Position numbers and translations under genes: made by a program
Shown: piece after piece, positions 1 to 8,526 of the stretch
Layout of the letters: every line of letters starts with the position of its first letter
Position numbering within the stretch: the first letter of the stretch is position 1
From: Bdellovibrio sp. 22V
Lineage (GTDB): Bacteria; Bdellovibrionota; Bdellovibrionia; Bdellovibrionales; Bdellovibrionaceae
DNA length: 64,000 nt
Reading direction: 5' to 3'
Assembly (NCBI RefSeq): GCF_030169785.1
Contig: NZ_CP125854.1
Span: forward strand, 1,922,001 to 1,986,000
The notes under the pieces: model-generated
What the model saw: the letters and a program-made list of their open reading frames with translations, nothing else
Database searches by the model: none
What the model was told of the DNA's origin: nothing

Positions 1-141
1 TGGCCTCTTCTTTTCTTTGCAAGAATGAGTGTGTCGTTCGGGTTCTGGGCGACCCTTTTGATTTGGTCTTTGGTGGCCGTCAGCGCTTATGAACTCTATC
101 GCCGTGTGATCGTAGGCCGACGTTATAGAGGAGAGCCGTGA
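1..141 (+). CDS. C-terminal end of a membrane protein (5' truncated by window edge)
   Basis: The first frame is open from base 1 to a TGA at 139-141. The 46 visible residues contain a Phe/Leu/Trp-rich membrane segment (FWATLLIWSLVAVSAY) followed by an Arg-rich tail (YRRVIVGRRYRGEP) that would sit in the cytoplasm under the positive-inside rule. The stop overlaps the ATG of the next gene (TGATG), so the two are probably co-translated. Too little is visible to name a family. Confidence 0.6.
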   Translation, partial: WPLLFFARMSVSFGFWATLLIWSLVAVSAYELYRRVIVGRRYRGEP

Positions 142-1241
142 TGACTTGGAAAAACTATTTCATCGCTCTTCTTGCCGTCACAGCTTTTCAATCTTCCTGG
201 GCGCAAGAAACCGAGTCAGCTCCCCAAGAGCCGCCGTTTGTCCAAGAGGAAAACGAATTTGAAACTCTGCCGGAACAACATCAGTCTTTAGAGGCTGTCG
301 AAGGCGATGACGTTTTAAGTATCGAAGACGAACTCCAGCAAGCCGAGCCCGAAAAAAAGAGCACGGTGAACCTGAATGAACAGCTGCAAGAATCAGAAAA
401 GAAACAAGAAGACGAATTGATCTTCGAAGAGCCCCAAGCCACGCCGATCGTGGAAGAGCCTTCCGTTCCTGAAGCGCCTGTTGTAGAGGTGAAGCCTTTG
501 CCGAAATCTCGTCCAGGCAAGGCGGTTCGTCGCTCCGCTAAAGGGGGCGTCGAGTATATCGAGCATCCGCAAGCAGCCAAAGGTTTGCTGACGATCACCA
601 AAGAAGGCGCCTACATTTATAAGACCAAAGAAGGCGAAGAGCATGACAAGAGCGGAACATTCCGCGTCGGCATGATTGATCCGCCAAAAATCACTTCGGC
701 CGACGGTACGACGACTTTTGATTCAATGTATTCAGGTTCGCAGCAGCCGATGTTTATGTTCGATTACGAATGGCAGCCTTTCAATCATTACGGAAAGCTG
801 GGCGTGCAATTCGGTGGCGGGATCATGCTTGCTAACGGAAACGGACGCTTTATCGAAGGCGATCACGTCGGTGAAGAGGCCAAAGAGAAATACACCTTCA
901 TCGCAATTCCGTTGAATTTAGGAGTCGTCTATCGCTTGGAGTGGATGAGTCGTCAGTGGCTCGCACCCTATGTCTCGGGCGGTGGAACTTATATTGGTGT
1001 TGTCGAATATCGTGATGATGGAAAGTCGCCGTCTGTTGTGGGGACGCCAGGCGTTTATGGAGCGGGAGGTATGATGTTTAATATCTCCGCGTTGGATCGC
1101 GATACCGCTTTTACTTTGAGTTCCGAATACGGCATCGCTAATCTTTGGCTGACTTTGGAATACCGCTACCTGAATACCTTCAGTGAAGATGTTGACTTCA
1201 CGTCAGGTATTGCAGGGGCTGGTATTACAGTCGACTACTAA
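141..1241 (+). CDS. Secreted outer-membrane beta-barrel protein with a Glu/Pro-rich N-terminal linker
   Basis: ATG at 141 is chosen over the GTG at 138 because GAGGAG lies about 6 nt upstream and the ATG overlaps the previous stop. The product has 366 residues. Residues 1-22 are a signal peptide ending SSWAQ. Residues 25-130 are acidic and rich in Glu, Pro and Gln, typical of a disordered periplasmic or surface linker. From about residue 145 onwards alternating polar and aromatic strands with Gly turns (for example GVQFGGGIML) look like an eight-strand OmpA-type barrel, and the protein ends in Tyr, the usual barrel C-signature. No named family is recognised. The stop codon overlaps that of the convergent gene by 4 bp. 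Confidence 0.7.
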   Translation: MTWKNYFIALLAVTAFQSSWAQETESAPQEPPFVQEENEFETLPEQHQSLEAVEGDDVLSIEDELQQAEPEKKSTVNLNEQLQESEKKQEDELIFEEPQATPIVEEPSVPEAPVVEVKPLPKSRPGKAVRRSAKGGVEYIEHPQAAKGLLTITKEGAYIYKTKEGEEHDKSGTFRVGMIDPPKITSADGTTTFDSMYSGSQQPMFMFDYEWQPFNHYGKLGVQFGGGIMLANGNGRFIEGDHVGEEAKEKYTFIAIPLNLGVVYRLEWMSRQWLAPYVSGGGTYIGVVEYRDDGKSPSVVGTPGVYGAGGMMFNISALDRDTAFTLSSEYGIANLWLTLEYRYLNTFSEDVDFTSGIAGAGITVDY

Positions 1242-1498
1242 GGCTCTTGGCAACTAGCGGAAAAGATCGTTCTGTTGTGACGGAACGTTTCGATAGCTTG
1301 GCACTTAAGACCTGCATCTGAACAGTTCGCACGAACGTAAACTTGGCCGTTGTTTTCAGCCATTACGTTATTGTTTTCACACCAGCTCAAGAAAAGAACT
1401 TCGAAGTCGTCTGGACGAGAGCTGATCTCTTCTGAAGAGTTGTATTGCGCCATTGCAGGACCCGCTACCATCATCAAAGCCACGATTAATGATTTCAT
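1238..1498 (-). CDS. Small secreted Cys-containing protein, unknown function
   Basis: The start is set at the ATG at 1498 because AAGGAG lies 5 nt upstream on this strand; a further in-frame ATG at 1525 lacks such a site and would put charged residues before the signal peptide. The 86-residue product has a signal peptide cleaved after AMAQ. The mature part of about 69 residues holds four cysteines (WCENN, ANCSD, KCQA, SCQEP), suggesting two disulfides in a periplasmic or exported protein. No family is recognised. It is convergent with the barrel gene, with a 4-bp overlap of stop codons. Confidence 0.65.
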   Translation of the reverse strand: MKSLIVALMMVAGPAMAQYNSSEEISSRPDDFEVLFLSWCENNNVMAENNGQVYVRANCSDAGLKCQAIETFRHNRTIFSASCQEP

Positions 1499-1747
1499 GT
1501 TTTTCTCCTTGGATTTTTTGTTCATTTAAAAAGATGGCATGAAGTACGCTGATCCCAAGCTGCCGTCAAGGGACTATGAAAAGAGAACACTCTCAAGAGT
1601 GACCATTTCTGTCCTGTCATGTAGTCACTTCAGGAACGTCAACTTCGTTGACACTCTCATGTTGCGTTTATTTTTAGCTCAGCCTGTTCCGCTAAATTAC
1701 GTTGAATCTTCAAGAGGAAAATACCGGCTTGTGCTACAAAGACCCTC

Positions 1748-2338
1748 ATGAAAACACTTCTTCTAATTCTCGTTCATACGTTGTTCGCTACATCTGCCTT
1801 CGCTGCGCAAACTGAGTATTGTAATGATCTTCAGCGCGTGGATAATATGCCTCGCTTGAATGCGGATCAGTTTTCGCGCTTCTCAAAAGACGGGAAGAAA
1901 GTGGATCGCCTTTTGGTTTCGAAAGACCGCCGCGAGATGTATCTTATGAAGGATGAGGTTGTTCTTAAGACTTATAAAGTGGCGTTCGGTCTTCAGCCGC
2001 GCGGTCATAAGCAGTTTGAGGGCGATAATAAAACTCCGGAAGGAATTTATTATATCGACGGCAAGAACCCGCAAAGTGCTTACTACTTGAGCCTCCATGT
2101 TTCATACCCTAATAAAAGCGACGTGGAGTTTGCGCGCTCTAAAGGAAAATCTCCGGGTGGAGACATCATGGTTCACGGCTTCCCAAATCCGAGCCGTCCT
2201 GACTTTAGAAACTTCGTGCAGGGTTTTCACCCTTACAACTGGACAGCGGGCTGTATCGCTGTGACAGACTCTGAAATGTACGAGATCTACAATATCGTCG
2301 ACGTAGGCACCGTCATCGAAATCTGCAAATCCAAATAG
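1748..2338 (+). CDS. L,D-transpeptidase (YkuD family), secreted
   Basis: The 196-residue protein has a signal peptide ending AFAAQ and a YkuD catalytic domain in the C-terminal two thirds. The motif region runs from IMVHGFPN to NWTAGCIAVTD, giving the conserved His, the Gly-Cys and the nucleophilic Cys. Members form or exchange 3-3 peptide cross-links, or anchor proteins to periplasmic peptidoglycan. Predatory bdellovibrios are known to use L,D-transpeptidases on prey wall; whether this copy acts on self or prey wall cannot be read from sequence. It is monocistronic in appearance. ATG is the start, with no strong ribosome site visible. Confidence 0.85.
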   Translation: MKTLLLILVHTLFATSAFAAQTEYCNDLQRVDNMPRLNADQFSRFSKDGKKVDRLLVSKDRREMYLMKDEVVLKTYKVAFGLQPRGHKQFEGDNKTPEGIYYIDGKNPQSAYYLSLHVSYPNKSDVEFARSKGKSPGGDIMVHGFPNPSRPDFRNFVQGFHPYNWTAGCIAVTDSEMYEIYNIVDVGTVIEICKSK

Positions 2339-2404
2339 GTACCTGCTTCCCTTCGTGAGAAAAAGGTACCGGGTTACTTGTGGAGACAAAAGGAAGCTGG
2401 TACC
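2338..2404. repeat. GGTACC-centred inverted repeat between ldt and truA
   Basis: GGTACC occurs three times here (2338-2343, 2365-2370, 2399-2404). The outer copies form inverted arms, GGTACCTGCTTCC at 2338-2350 against GGAAGCTGGTACC at 2392-2404, pairing at 12 of 13 positions with a 41-nt loop. The left arm overlaps the transpeptidase stop codon. The same hexamer forms the centre of a 22-bp palindrome at 11483-11504. The role is unknown; a large terminator-like or REP-like element is possible. Confidence 0.5.
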
Positions 2405-2413
2405 TTCCGTCCC

Positions 2414-3199
2414 ATGACTAAAGTGCGATTCACGGTGGCCTATGACGGAACCGGGTTCTGCGGTTGGCAGAAACAAAAGCAAGAAGATCAAATCTCCGTA
2501 GCGCAAACGATCGAAAGAGCGTTAGAGAAAGTTTTTAACGAGAAGATTGTTTTGTTCGCTTCCGGTCGCACAGATGCCGGCGTCCATGCTCTCAATCAAG
2601 TTTGTCACTTCGAGACTTCAAGAAATTTAGATCCTGCGAAAAAGTGGGATATCTGCTGGGCTTTGAACTCTCAATTGCCTCCATCCATCGTCGTGAAAAA
2701 GGCGTGGTTGGCGCCCCAGGATTTTCATGCGACGTTGTCGGCGACTCACAAGACTTATCGCTATTTGATCATCAATCGCCCCCGCCCGAGTGCGCATTTG
2801 AACCGTTATGCAGAGTGGGCTCGACTGCCTATCCAAATCGAGCACTTGCAAGAGAGTTCGAAGTTTCTTTTGGGAAATCATGACTTTAAGAGCTTTCAAT
2901 CCGTAGGTACGCCGGTTAAGGATACGATCCGCGAAATCTATCAAGCGGACTGGGAATGGCGCAAACCGGGGGTTCTGCAGTTCACGGTAACTGGGAGTGG
3001 GTTCCTTAAACAGATGGTACGTAACATCGTCGGGACTTCTTTGATGATCGAGAAAAAAGGTCAAAATCCTAGCAAAATCAAAGAGATAATGGATTTAAAA
3101 GACCGCCGCCAAGCCGGTCCTCCGGCGCCCGCTCAAGGCCTTTATTTAATGCGCGTTTATTATCCACAGGACCTTGACAATAGGTGTATAGAACTTTAA
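2414..3199 (+). CDS. truA: tRNA pseudouridine(38-40) synthase TruA
   Basis: TruA converts uridine to pseudouridine at positions 38-40 of the tRNA anticodon stem-loop. Starting at the ATG at 2414 gives 261 residues, the usual family length, with VRFTVAYDGTGFCGWQ at the N-terminus; a TTG at 2378 would add 12 atypical residues. The catalytic Asp lies in SGRTDAGVHA, and the C-terminal domain carries the usual FLKQMVRNIVGT motif. No good Shine-Dalgarno is seen at the ATG. It lies 109 bp upstream of rplM, a common bacterial arrangement (truA-rplM-rpsI). Confidence 0.95.
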   Translation: MTKVRFTVAYDGTGFCGWQKQKQEDQISVAQTIERALEKVFNEKIVLFASGRTDAGVHALNQVCHFETSRNLDPAKKWDICWALNSQLPPSIVVKKAWLAPQDFHATLSATHKTYRYLIINRPRPSAHLNRYAEWARLPIQIEHLQESSKFLLGNHDFKSFQSVGTPVKDTIREIYQADWEWRKPGVLQFTVTGSGFLKQMVRNIVGTSLMIEKKGQNPSKIKEIMDLKDRRQAGPPAPAQGLYLMRVYYPQDLDNRCIEL

Positions 3200-3202
3200 A
3201 AC
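3174..3202 (+). promoter_or_regulatory. Possible sigma-70 promoter for rplM-rpsI
   Basis: A perfect TTGACA (3174-3179) is followed after 17 bp by TAAAAC (3197-3202), which is a weak -10. It lies over the last codons of truA and about 110 bp before rplM, leaving room for a ribosomal-protein leader. Only the -35 is strong, so the call is tentative. Confidence 0.35.
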
Positions 3203-3308
3203 ATCCCTTCCCGCAAAATAGTGTAAGAGCCCGTTGTAAACTCAAACAAAATTTTGCCGAACAGGCAGACGGTAAAACTGACTGTTCAATAAGAAACTGG
3301 AGACCCTA

Positions 3309-3752
3309 ATGAAAACTTTCAATGCAAAAGCAGAAGAAGTTGAAAGAAAATGGTGGATCATCGACGCCGCTGACCAAAAAGTCGGCCGTGTTGCGACTAC
3401 TGTAGCTACTATCCTTCGTGGAAAAAACAAAGCTATCTACACTCCGAACGTTGATACTGGTGACTTCGTTGTTATCATCAACACGGACAAGATGGAGCTT
3501 TCTGGAACTAAATGGGATGACAAAAAATACTACCGTCACTCTCGTTTCTTCGGTTCTTTGAAAGAGATGACTGCAGCTCAAGCGAAAGAGAAAGATTCAA
3601 CTTTCATCATTCACGAAGCTGTTCGCGGAATGCTTCCTACAAACAAGCTTTCTCGTCAAATCATCATGAAAATGAAGGCTTACACTGGTGCTGAGCATCC
3701 TCATGCTGCTCAAAAGCCAGCTGTTTACACTATCCCTTCTAAAAAGAAGTAA
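3309..3752 (+). CDS. rplM: 50S ribosomal protein L13
   Basis: This is a 147-residue protein of normal L13 length. Recognisable segments are KWWIIDAADQKVGRVAT near the N-terminus, NTDKMELSG in the middle and the region around AVRGMLPTNKLSR towards the C-terminus. L13 binds 23S rRNA early in large-subunit assembly. GGAG precedes the ATG by 7 nt. Codon choice is uniform, as expected for a highly expressed gene. rpsI follows after 14 bp, forming the conserved rplM-rpsI operon. Confidence 0.97.
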   Translation: MKTFNAKAEEVERKWWIIDAADQKVGRVATTVATILRGKNKAIYTPNVDTGDFVVIINTDKMELSGTKWDDKKYYRHSRFFGSLKEMTAAQAKEKDSTFIIHEAVRGMLPTNKLSRQIIMKMKAYTGAEHPHAAQKPAVYTIPSKKK

Positions 3753-3766
3753 TCGGGAGATAGACA

Positions 3767-4165
3767 ATGGCAGCAGCAGATAAATTCTATTATGCAACTG
3801 GAAGAAGAAAAACGAGCTCTGCGCGCGTTTTCTTGAAACCTGGTAAAGGTAACATCACAATCAACGGTAAAAAAGCCGATGAGTACTTGAGCCGTATGCA
3901 ATCACGCATGGTGATCGTACAGCCTCTAGACCTTTTGGCTCAAACTGGTAAGTTCGACGCAAAAATCACTGTTTCTGGTGGTGGTGAGTCTGGACAAGCT
4001 GGTGCGATCCGTTTGGGTATCACTCGCGCTTTGATCGCTTTCAACCCAGAGTTCAAAGGAACTCTTAAGAAAGCAGGATTTGTTATGCGTGACCCTCGTA
4101 TGGTTGAGCGTAAGAAATACGGTAAAGCAGGTGCACGCCGTAGATTCCAATACTCTAAACGTTAA
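3767..4165 (+). CDS. rpsI: 30S ribosomal protein S9
   Basis: This 132-residue protein has the S9 N-terminal motif [13 protein letters not shown], the [14 protein letters not shown] segment and the invariant basic tail ending RRRFQYSKR, whose last Arg reaches the ribosomal P site near tRNA. GGGAG lies before the ATG. It is co-transcribed with rplM and followed by a strong intrinsic terminator. Confidence 0.97.
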   Translation: MAAADKFYYATGRRKTSSARVFLKPGKGNITINGKKADEYLSRMQSRMVIVQPLDLLAQTGKFDAKITVSGGGESGQAGAIRLGITRALIAFNPEFKGTLKKAGFVMRDPRMVERKKYGKAGARRRFQYSKR

Positions 4166-4191
4166 TCGTTTCGAGTTATCGGAGAAGAAAA

Positions 4192-4220
4192 GGGAAGCTG
4201 TTTCAGCTTCCCTTTTTTTT
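4192..4220 (+). terminator. Rho-independent terminator of rplM-rpsI
   Basis: A perfect 9-bp stem, GGGAAGCTG (4192-4200) with CAGCTTCCC (4204-4212), has a TTT loop and is followed by eight T residues. It starts 26 bp after the rpsI stop. Confidence 0.92.
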
Positions 4221-4403
4221 TGCTCCGGCCCTCAACCCCTTCGGGGCAGTCGCGCAAAAAGGCTTTCCTGGCATTTTTGTCTTTCTTAGGTCAATGCGGC
4301 CACGATCTTCATTCGAATTTGTTTATTATAGTGTGCAAATTGTAATTTTCCTCTGATTGATTGCAATGTTCGTGGATGATAACTCCTATTTCGAAGGGGC
4401 TTC

Positions 4404-5753
4404 ATGGGCATAATCAGAGAGATCATTTCAGTATTGCTTTGCAGTTCGGCGGTTCATGCGCAAGAGCCCGTTACGACGACTGTCGTAGAAAAGAAAACTG
4501 TCGAAGAGCGATTGGCAGAGCTGGAAGCCCAGCAAAGTTTGAATTACTTTTCCTTTAGCGGAACTCTTGTCACTTCTTATGACGACCTTCGTGCTGAAGA
4601 AACCTATCCTGTGAAACGCGATCACGATGCCTTGGATTACTTGCGTCTGCGCTTCTCTCTGAATATTGATGCTGAAGTGAATCCACAGGTGAAGGTGTAT
4701 TCGCGCACGACCGTCACGAAGTTTTTCAATCGTTGGCAACAACAAGGTAATAGCGGCGTCTTCAATGAAGACTTAGAAATCGCTTACTCCGAAGCGGGCA
4801 GCCAAGTTTATCTTGAACGGGCTTATGCGGATCTTTCTCCTATGGGAAGCGATTGGACTCTTTCTGTGGGTCGTTTGCCGACGATTCATGGTTCGCCCAG
4901 CAACTTCTGGGATTTGCTTCCTCGTTCGGGAACTTATGCGATGATGTCGTACAATTCGATTTTGGACGGCATTGCCGGGACATATCGCTTGGATCGTTAT
5001 CTTGCGGAAGGCAATCAATGGGCTTTGCGCCTTTTGTACACGCCGTTCACTTCGGTTAACGGTGGAACTCCGGGAGGTGCCGATGGCTTTCTGAATCCTC
5101 CGCGGCAAGATACTAATGCGGGAACTCCGACGGGAAGTGTGACGAACACGATCATGGATTTGATTTCGTTTCAGTCGGACTACTCTTCCAAAAATGTCGA
5201 TTTCACGAATCAGTTGGGATTTATTTTGCAGGGTTACCAACTCACGGATTTACCTATTCCTTCGGGAGCGGGAACTTCGAATTTAAATATTCTTTATCGT
5301 GCAGCGACAGCTTCGGTAGAACTCGATGGTCTTGGGCAGAGCGGTTTCGATATTTCATTGAATTTTAGTTACAACCAGAACGAGAGCCGCGGTTTCTTTA
5401 ACGGGCCCGGAACAGGTTTCGGCACAGTGAAAGAGTCCGACACGATTTACGGAAATCTTGCTTTGATTTCTACGCGCTATCGTTGGGAGAAATGGTCGCT
5501 TGGCTATGAGTGGTTGGAGGCTTCCAAAAACTCTGTGTATTTCTCTGGAGCAGAAGAAGATTTGACCGACTTCTACCGCACAAATGGTGTCGGCCATCAC
5601 GTCTATGTCACAAAAAAATGGATGAGCTACGTCACTCTTCGTGGCGGTTATCGTCTGCAGCAGTTGACGAATTTGCCGGTGTTTTTGGGACCGGCGGCCC
5701 CGACAGATCGTAAGGTTGAAACGTTGTACGTCAATATGAGAACGGACTTTTAA
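4404..5753 (+). CDS. Outer-membrane beta-barrel (porin-like, DUF3373-type) protein
   Basis: The 449-residue protein has a signal peptide ending VHAQ, then a short helical coiled-coil segment (TVEERLAELEAQQ), and a large barrel domain beginning near residue 50 with FSFSGTLVTSY. Features typical of the DUF3373/porin group are LRLRFSLNIDAEVNPQVK, the VGRLP segment followed by HGSPSNFWD, and a terminal Phe (MRTDF). It probably forms a trimeric or monomeric pore, with the coiled coil reaching towards peptidoglycan. The substrate is unknown. The next small gene starts 5 bp after its stop and is probably co-transcribed. Confidence 0.75.
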   Translation: MGIIREIISVLLCSSAVHAQEPVTTTVVEKKTVEERLAELEAQQSLNYFSFSGTLVTSYDDLRAEETYPVKRDHDALDYLRLRFSLNIDAEVNPQVKVYSRTTVTKFFNRWQQQGNSGVFNEDLEIAYSEAGSQVYLERAYADLSPMGSDWTLSVGRLPTIHGSPSNFWDLLPRSGTYAMMSYNSILDGIAGTYRLDRYLAEGNQWALRLLYTPFTSVNGGTPGGADGFLNPPRQDTNAGTPTGSVTNTIMDLISFQSDYSSKNVDFTNQLGFILQGYQLTDLPIPSGAGTSNLNILYRAATASVELDGLGQSGFDISLNFSYNQNESRGFFNGPGTGFGTVKESDTIYGNLALISTRYRWEKWSLGYEWLEASKNSVYFSGAEEDLTDFYRTNGVGHHVYVTKKWMSYVTLRGGYRLQQLTNLPVFLGPAAPTDRKVETLYVNMRTDF

Positions 5754-5758
5754 GTGTT

Positions 5759-6001
5759 ATGAAGAGGGTATTAGGAACACTTCTTATTCTAATCTCATTG
5801 GTGCCTCGTGCTTACGCTGGCAAGGTGGAGTCCGTCCAGGAAGCCTTGGTCAAACAATGTCAGAGAAAAGTTTCGAACGAAGAGGCGTTGTCTTTGGTCC
5901 GCTCGCTCTATTTGAGTTGTATTCCGGGCACGTTAGTAAAGGTCGACGAAACTTGTAAGGTGATTTGTTTGAAGCCGAATTCAGGTGTAATTGGCCGATA
6001 A
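5759..6001 (+). CDS. Small secreted protein with four cysteines
   Basis: The 80-residue product has a signal peptide ending AYAG and a mature part of about 60 residues with four Cys (KQCQR, LSCIPG, ETCKV, VICLK), consistent with two disulfides. It follows the porin-like gene by 5 bp and shares its terminator, so it may be an accessory or co-regulated periplasmic protein. No family is recognised. Confidence 0.6.
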   Translation: MKRVLGTLLILISLVPRAYAGKVESVQEALVKQCQRKVSNEEALSLVRSLYLSCIPGTLVKVDETCKVICLKPNSGVIGR

Positions 6002-6032
6002 AAAAAGAGATCCTTTTGCAGGATCTCTTTTT
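6002..6032. terminator. Bidirectional intrinsic terminator between convergent genes
   Basis: AAAAAGAGATCC (6002-6013) pairs perfectly with GGATCTCTTTTT (6021-6032) around a 7-nt loop. The A/T flanks give a T-run on either strand, so it can serve the plus-strand operon ending at 6001 and the minus-strand gene ending at 6056. Confidence 0.9.
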
Positions 6033-6055
6033 AATTGAACTCGCGAAATAAAAAA

Positions 6056-6439
6056 CTATTTGCAAGACAATGGGTAGATGTTGCCGTTGGCAGCCAAGAA
6101 ACCGCCGAACGTGCCATCAGCTTCTTTGCCTAGAGCCAAGAAGCCTGTGTTTTTGATAACGCCATCTTCTTGAGCAGACTTGTCAGTCAAAGCCAAAAGT
6201 TGAAGGTAGCCAGCGCCGATTTGTGCAGCCACTGTGCCTTTTTCCATTTGCGAGAAGAATACAGATTGTTTGCTTTTTTCGTTCAAGTTCACCATCACGA
6301 AATCAACAGATTGATCGTCTGCTAGATCGATGTTCAAAGATACGAAAGTGCTTTCAGGAACTGCGCATTTCAAAACAGTTGTGTCTGCCATTGCAGAGGA
6401 ACCCATAAGAATCAACGCTGCCATAACTAGCTTTTTCAT
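6056..6439 (-). CDS. Secreted protein of unknown function
   Basis: The 127-residue product has a signal peptide ending SAMAD, and a mature domain with two Cys (LKCAVPE near the start, PLSCK at the end) that could close a single long disulfide. GGAGGG lies 6 nt before the ATG. No family is recognised. Short alternating strands suggest a small beta-rich periplasmic domain. Confidence 0.65.
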   Translation of the reverse strand: MKKLVMAALILMGSSAMADTTVLKCAVPESTFVSLNIDLADDQSVDFVMVNLNEKSKQSVFFSQMEKGTVAAQIGAGYLQLLALTDKSAQEDGVIKNTGFLALGKEADGTFGGFLAANGNIYPLSCK

Positions 6440-6673
6440 TAAAACCCTCCATTTAGGTGTTCGGCTAGGAAGGCTATTTCACGAGGGGCGGGGGCGCAAT
6501 GCAAATGCAACGCAATATCCGTTCGAGTGGATGAAAAATTGGCGGAAACTGACCGCAGTGTCCAACTAGAGAAAGGTCCGTTTTCGCTGGGAATTAACGG
6601 ACACCTTAACAGATCTTGTCTATTCTTTAATTAGAGTACGTTAAGGAAAATTCGAATAGATAAGGGACATCTT

Positions 6674-8485
6674 GTGAAGTGGATATTAGCATCTTTGATT
6701 TATGCCGCCGGACTTTCACTTGCTTACGCACAGACTCCGCCGGTCGCCGCGGAAACAACAGAAAGTAAAAATGAAAGCAAGCATCCCGAATTCAATCGTC
6801 CTATTTTTTTCTCGGTGATGGACCGAGAGCTCAAAATAAAAAATCCCCGCGTTGAGTATGATCTGAAAAAATCCAAAGGTTCGAAATTAGAAATTGGTTC
6901 TCTGACTTTTTCGAATGATTCGTTTGTCGCGAAATTGGAAAACGATGCTTTGAATTTTACGTGGGATAAGCAACTTGTCTCCTCCGGGGAAATTTCCATT
7001 ATCAATCAACAGGGTAAAGAGCTGTGGAAGCAAAAAGCCGAAGGTGAAGGTGCCTGGTCTTTTAATGATTTGAAAGGAAGTAAAGCTCCACAATGGAAAG
7101 ATGGCGAGAAGTTCCGTTTCTGTCTGCGCACTGAAGTGGAAAAGGGCTACAGCGGCATGTGCACACAGTGGTATGGAATGGAGATTAATGACAGCGGCAT
7201 GCAGATGGGACTGGCAAAGTCTTCGGCTTCTCCGCGTGTGATTTTGCAAAACGAAGAAAAGAAATTGCAGGGTTCAGAGGAAGTTGCTGTCGGAGCACCC
7301 GTGCAATTTTTGGCGACTCTCAATTCAGAAGCAACCTACGAATTTGTTTCTGAACCTTTACCTTTAGTTGTTAAAGACATGATTCAATCTGAAAAACCAG
7401 AGATGGTGACTCTCACGGGAGAGATGCCGGCGCCTCTTGGAGTTGAGACAAAAACACTGGTGGGAAATGATTATGGCAAAGTCACAAAGCTTCTAGGGTT
7501 TCAAAGAACCATCGACATCACGAATGACTTGTGGCAGGCAGACATCGTTCAGAAGAATGCACAGCTGCACATTCCGGGAAAAGCGGGCGGGGTGTTCACT
7601 TATCAGATTGAAATCACGGATCCTCCTCGTCAGAAAGACCGCCGTTTTATTTCTGAAAAAACTTTGACCGGGACTTATCTTTCTAAAGACAAAATGATGT
7701 ACAAGGACATGGAGGACAATCTTCATGTTTGGGAATTCGAAGCTCCGCAGAAATACGCGAAGAACACGGTGATGTTGGATATTACGGGCGAAAAATCCAC
7801 GCATCAGGGATATTTGGATATTTATCGTGGCGGAGCGGGCGAGGCCAGTCTGCGTCTTACGGGTGTTGTCACGAATGACGGCGAATATGTGATTATGGGT
7901 GAAGGCCACGTTTCGTGGTGGTTCAACGATCTGTTTGGCTGGCAGAATTATTATTTGTCGAAGCAAAGATGGGGAGTCACAGCGAAATATTTTACGTCCT
8001 TGAATCAGTTGCCAGCTTCCGATTCCACAGGAGCTTCAGAAGATGTCGATTTGAAAGTGATGGATGCCGATCTTCGTTACAGATTTAATCCCGGTCTTTG
8101 GGAAAAGGATGAAGCGCTCGGATTGATTCTGGCTTATGAAGCAGTCACTCTCGGCGAGTTCAATATTCCAAAAGTGGGTGCGGGAATTTTTTGGGCGCGC
8201 TCGATGCCCAAAGGTATCGACACCGTATTTAGTAAAATTCCGTTTATGAATTACCCGAAATGGGTCGACATGGAATTTATTAAATACATTCAGTCGATGG
8301 ATAGCGACGTGTCGCTGGGTGACGATTACGTCCTTAATTTTCACGGCAAAGTCATGTGGACGCCGCGCTTTTTTGGCGAAGCTGGCTTTGGAATTAAAAG
8401 TTATTACTTTGAAAAAGACTCTGACGGCTCCGGCGCGAAGCTTTCAACTTTTTACGGCACGCTAGGGATGGGTATTAATTTCTGA
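6674..8485 (+). CDS. Large secreted outer-membrane protein, beta-rich N-part and C-terminal barrel
   Basis: The GTG start at 6674 is supported by AAGGG 7 nt upstream and gives a signal peptide ending LAYAQ. The 603-residue product has an Ig-like or beta-sandwich N-terminal half (about residues 40-380, including a segment with SLTFSNDSFVAKL) and a barrel-like C-terminal half from about residue 390 with repeated Gly/aromatic strands, ending in Phe (MGINF). No family is recognised. It is followed immediately by a sensor kinase with no gap, so the two could be co-expressed, for example as sensor and envelope target; this is inference from spacing only. Confidence 0.65.
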   Translation: MKWILASLIYAAGLSLAYAQTPPVAAETTESKNESKHPEFNRPIFFSVMDRELKIKNPRVEYDLKKSKGSKLEIGSLTFSNDSFVAKLENDALNFTWDKQLVSSGEISIINQQGKELWKQKAEGEGAWSFNDLKGSKAPQWKDGEKFRFCLRTEVEKGYSGMCTQWYGMEINDSGMQMGLAKSSASPRVILQNEEKKLQGSEEVAVGAPVQFLATLNSEATYEFVSEPLPLVVKDMIQSEKPEMVTLTGEMPAPLGVETKTLVGNDYGKVTKLLGFQRTIDITNDLWQADIVQKNAQLHIPGKAGGVFTYQIEITDPPRQKDRRFISEKTLTGTYLSKDKMMYKDMEDNLHVWEFEAPQKYAKNTVMLDITGEKSTHQGYLDIYRGGAGEASLRLTGVVTNDGEYVIMGEGHVSWWFNDLFGWQNYYLSKQRWGVTAKYFTSLNQLPASDSTGASEDVDLKVMDADLRYRFNPGLWEKDEALGLILAYEAVTLGEFNIPKVGAGIFWARSMPKGIDTVFSKIPFMNYPKWVDMEFIKYIQSMDSDVSLGDDYVLNFHGKVMWTPRFFGEAGFGIKSYYFEKDSDGSGAKLSTFYGTLGMGINF

Positions 8486-8526
8486 AGAGAAACATAACGC
8501 TTATCCATATTTTCTGGCTCAATCAG

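Noticed and set aside
1539-1751. 70-codon frame before the L,D-transpeptidase
   Set aside because: No ribosome site, no signal or family features; more likely leader or promoter DNA.
4236-4246. CCCC-TTC-GGGG hairpin after the rpsI terminator
   Set aside because: A 4-bp stem without T-run; too small to call.
5975-6001. Exact FliA -10 match GCCGATAA at 5994-6001
   Set aside because: It is formed by the last codons and stop of a small gene, has no -35 at the right spacing (CCGAATTC) and runs straight into a terminator, with no downstream gene on that strand.
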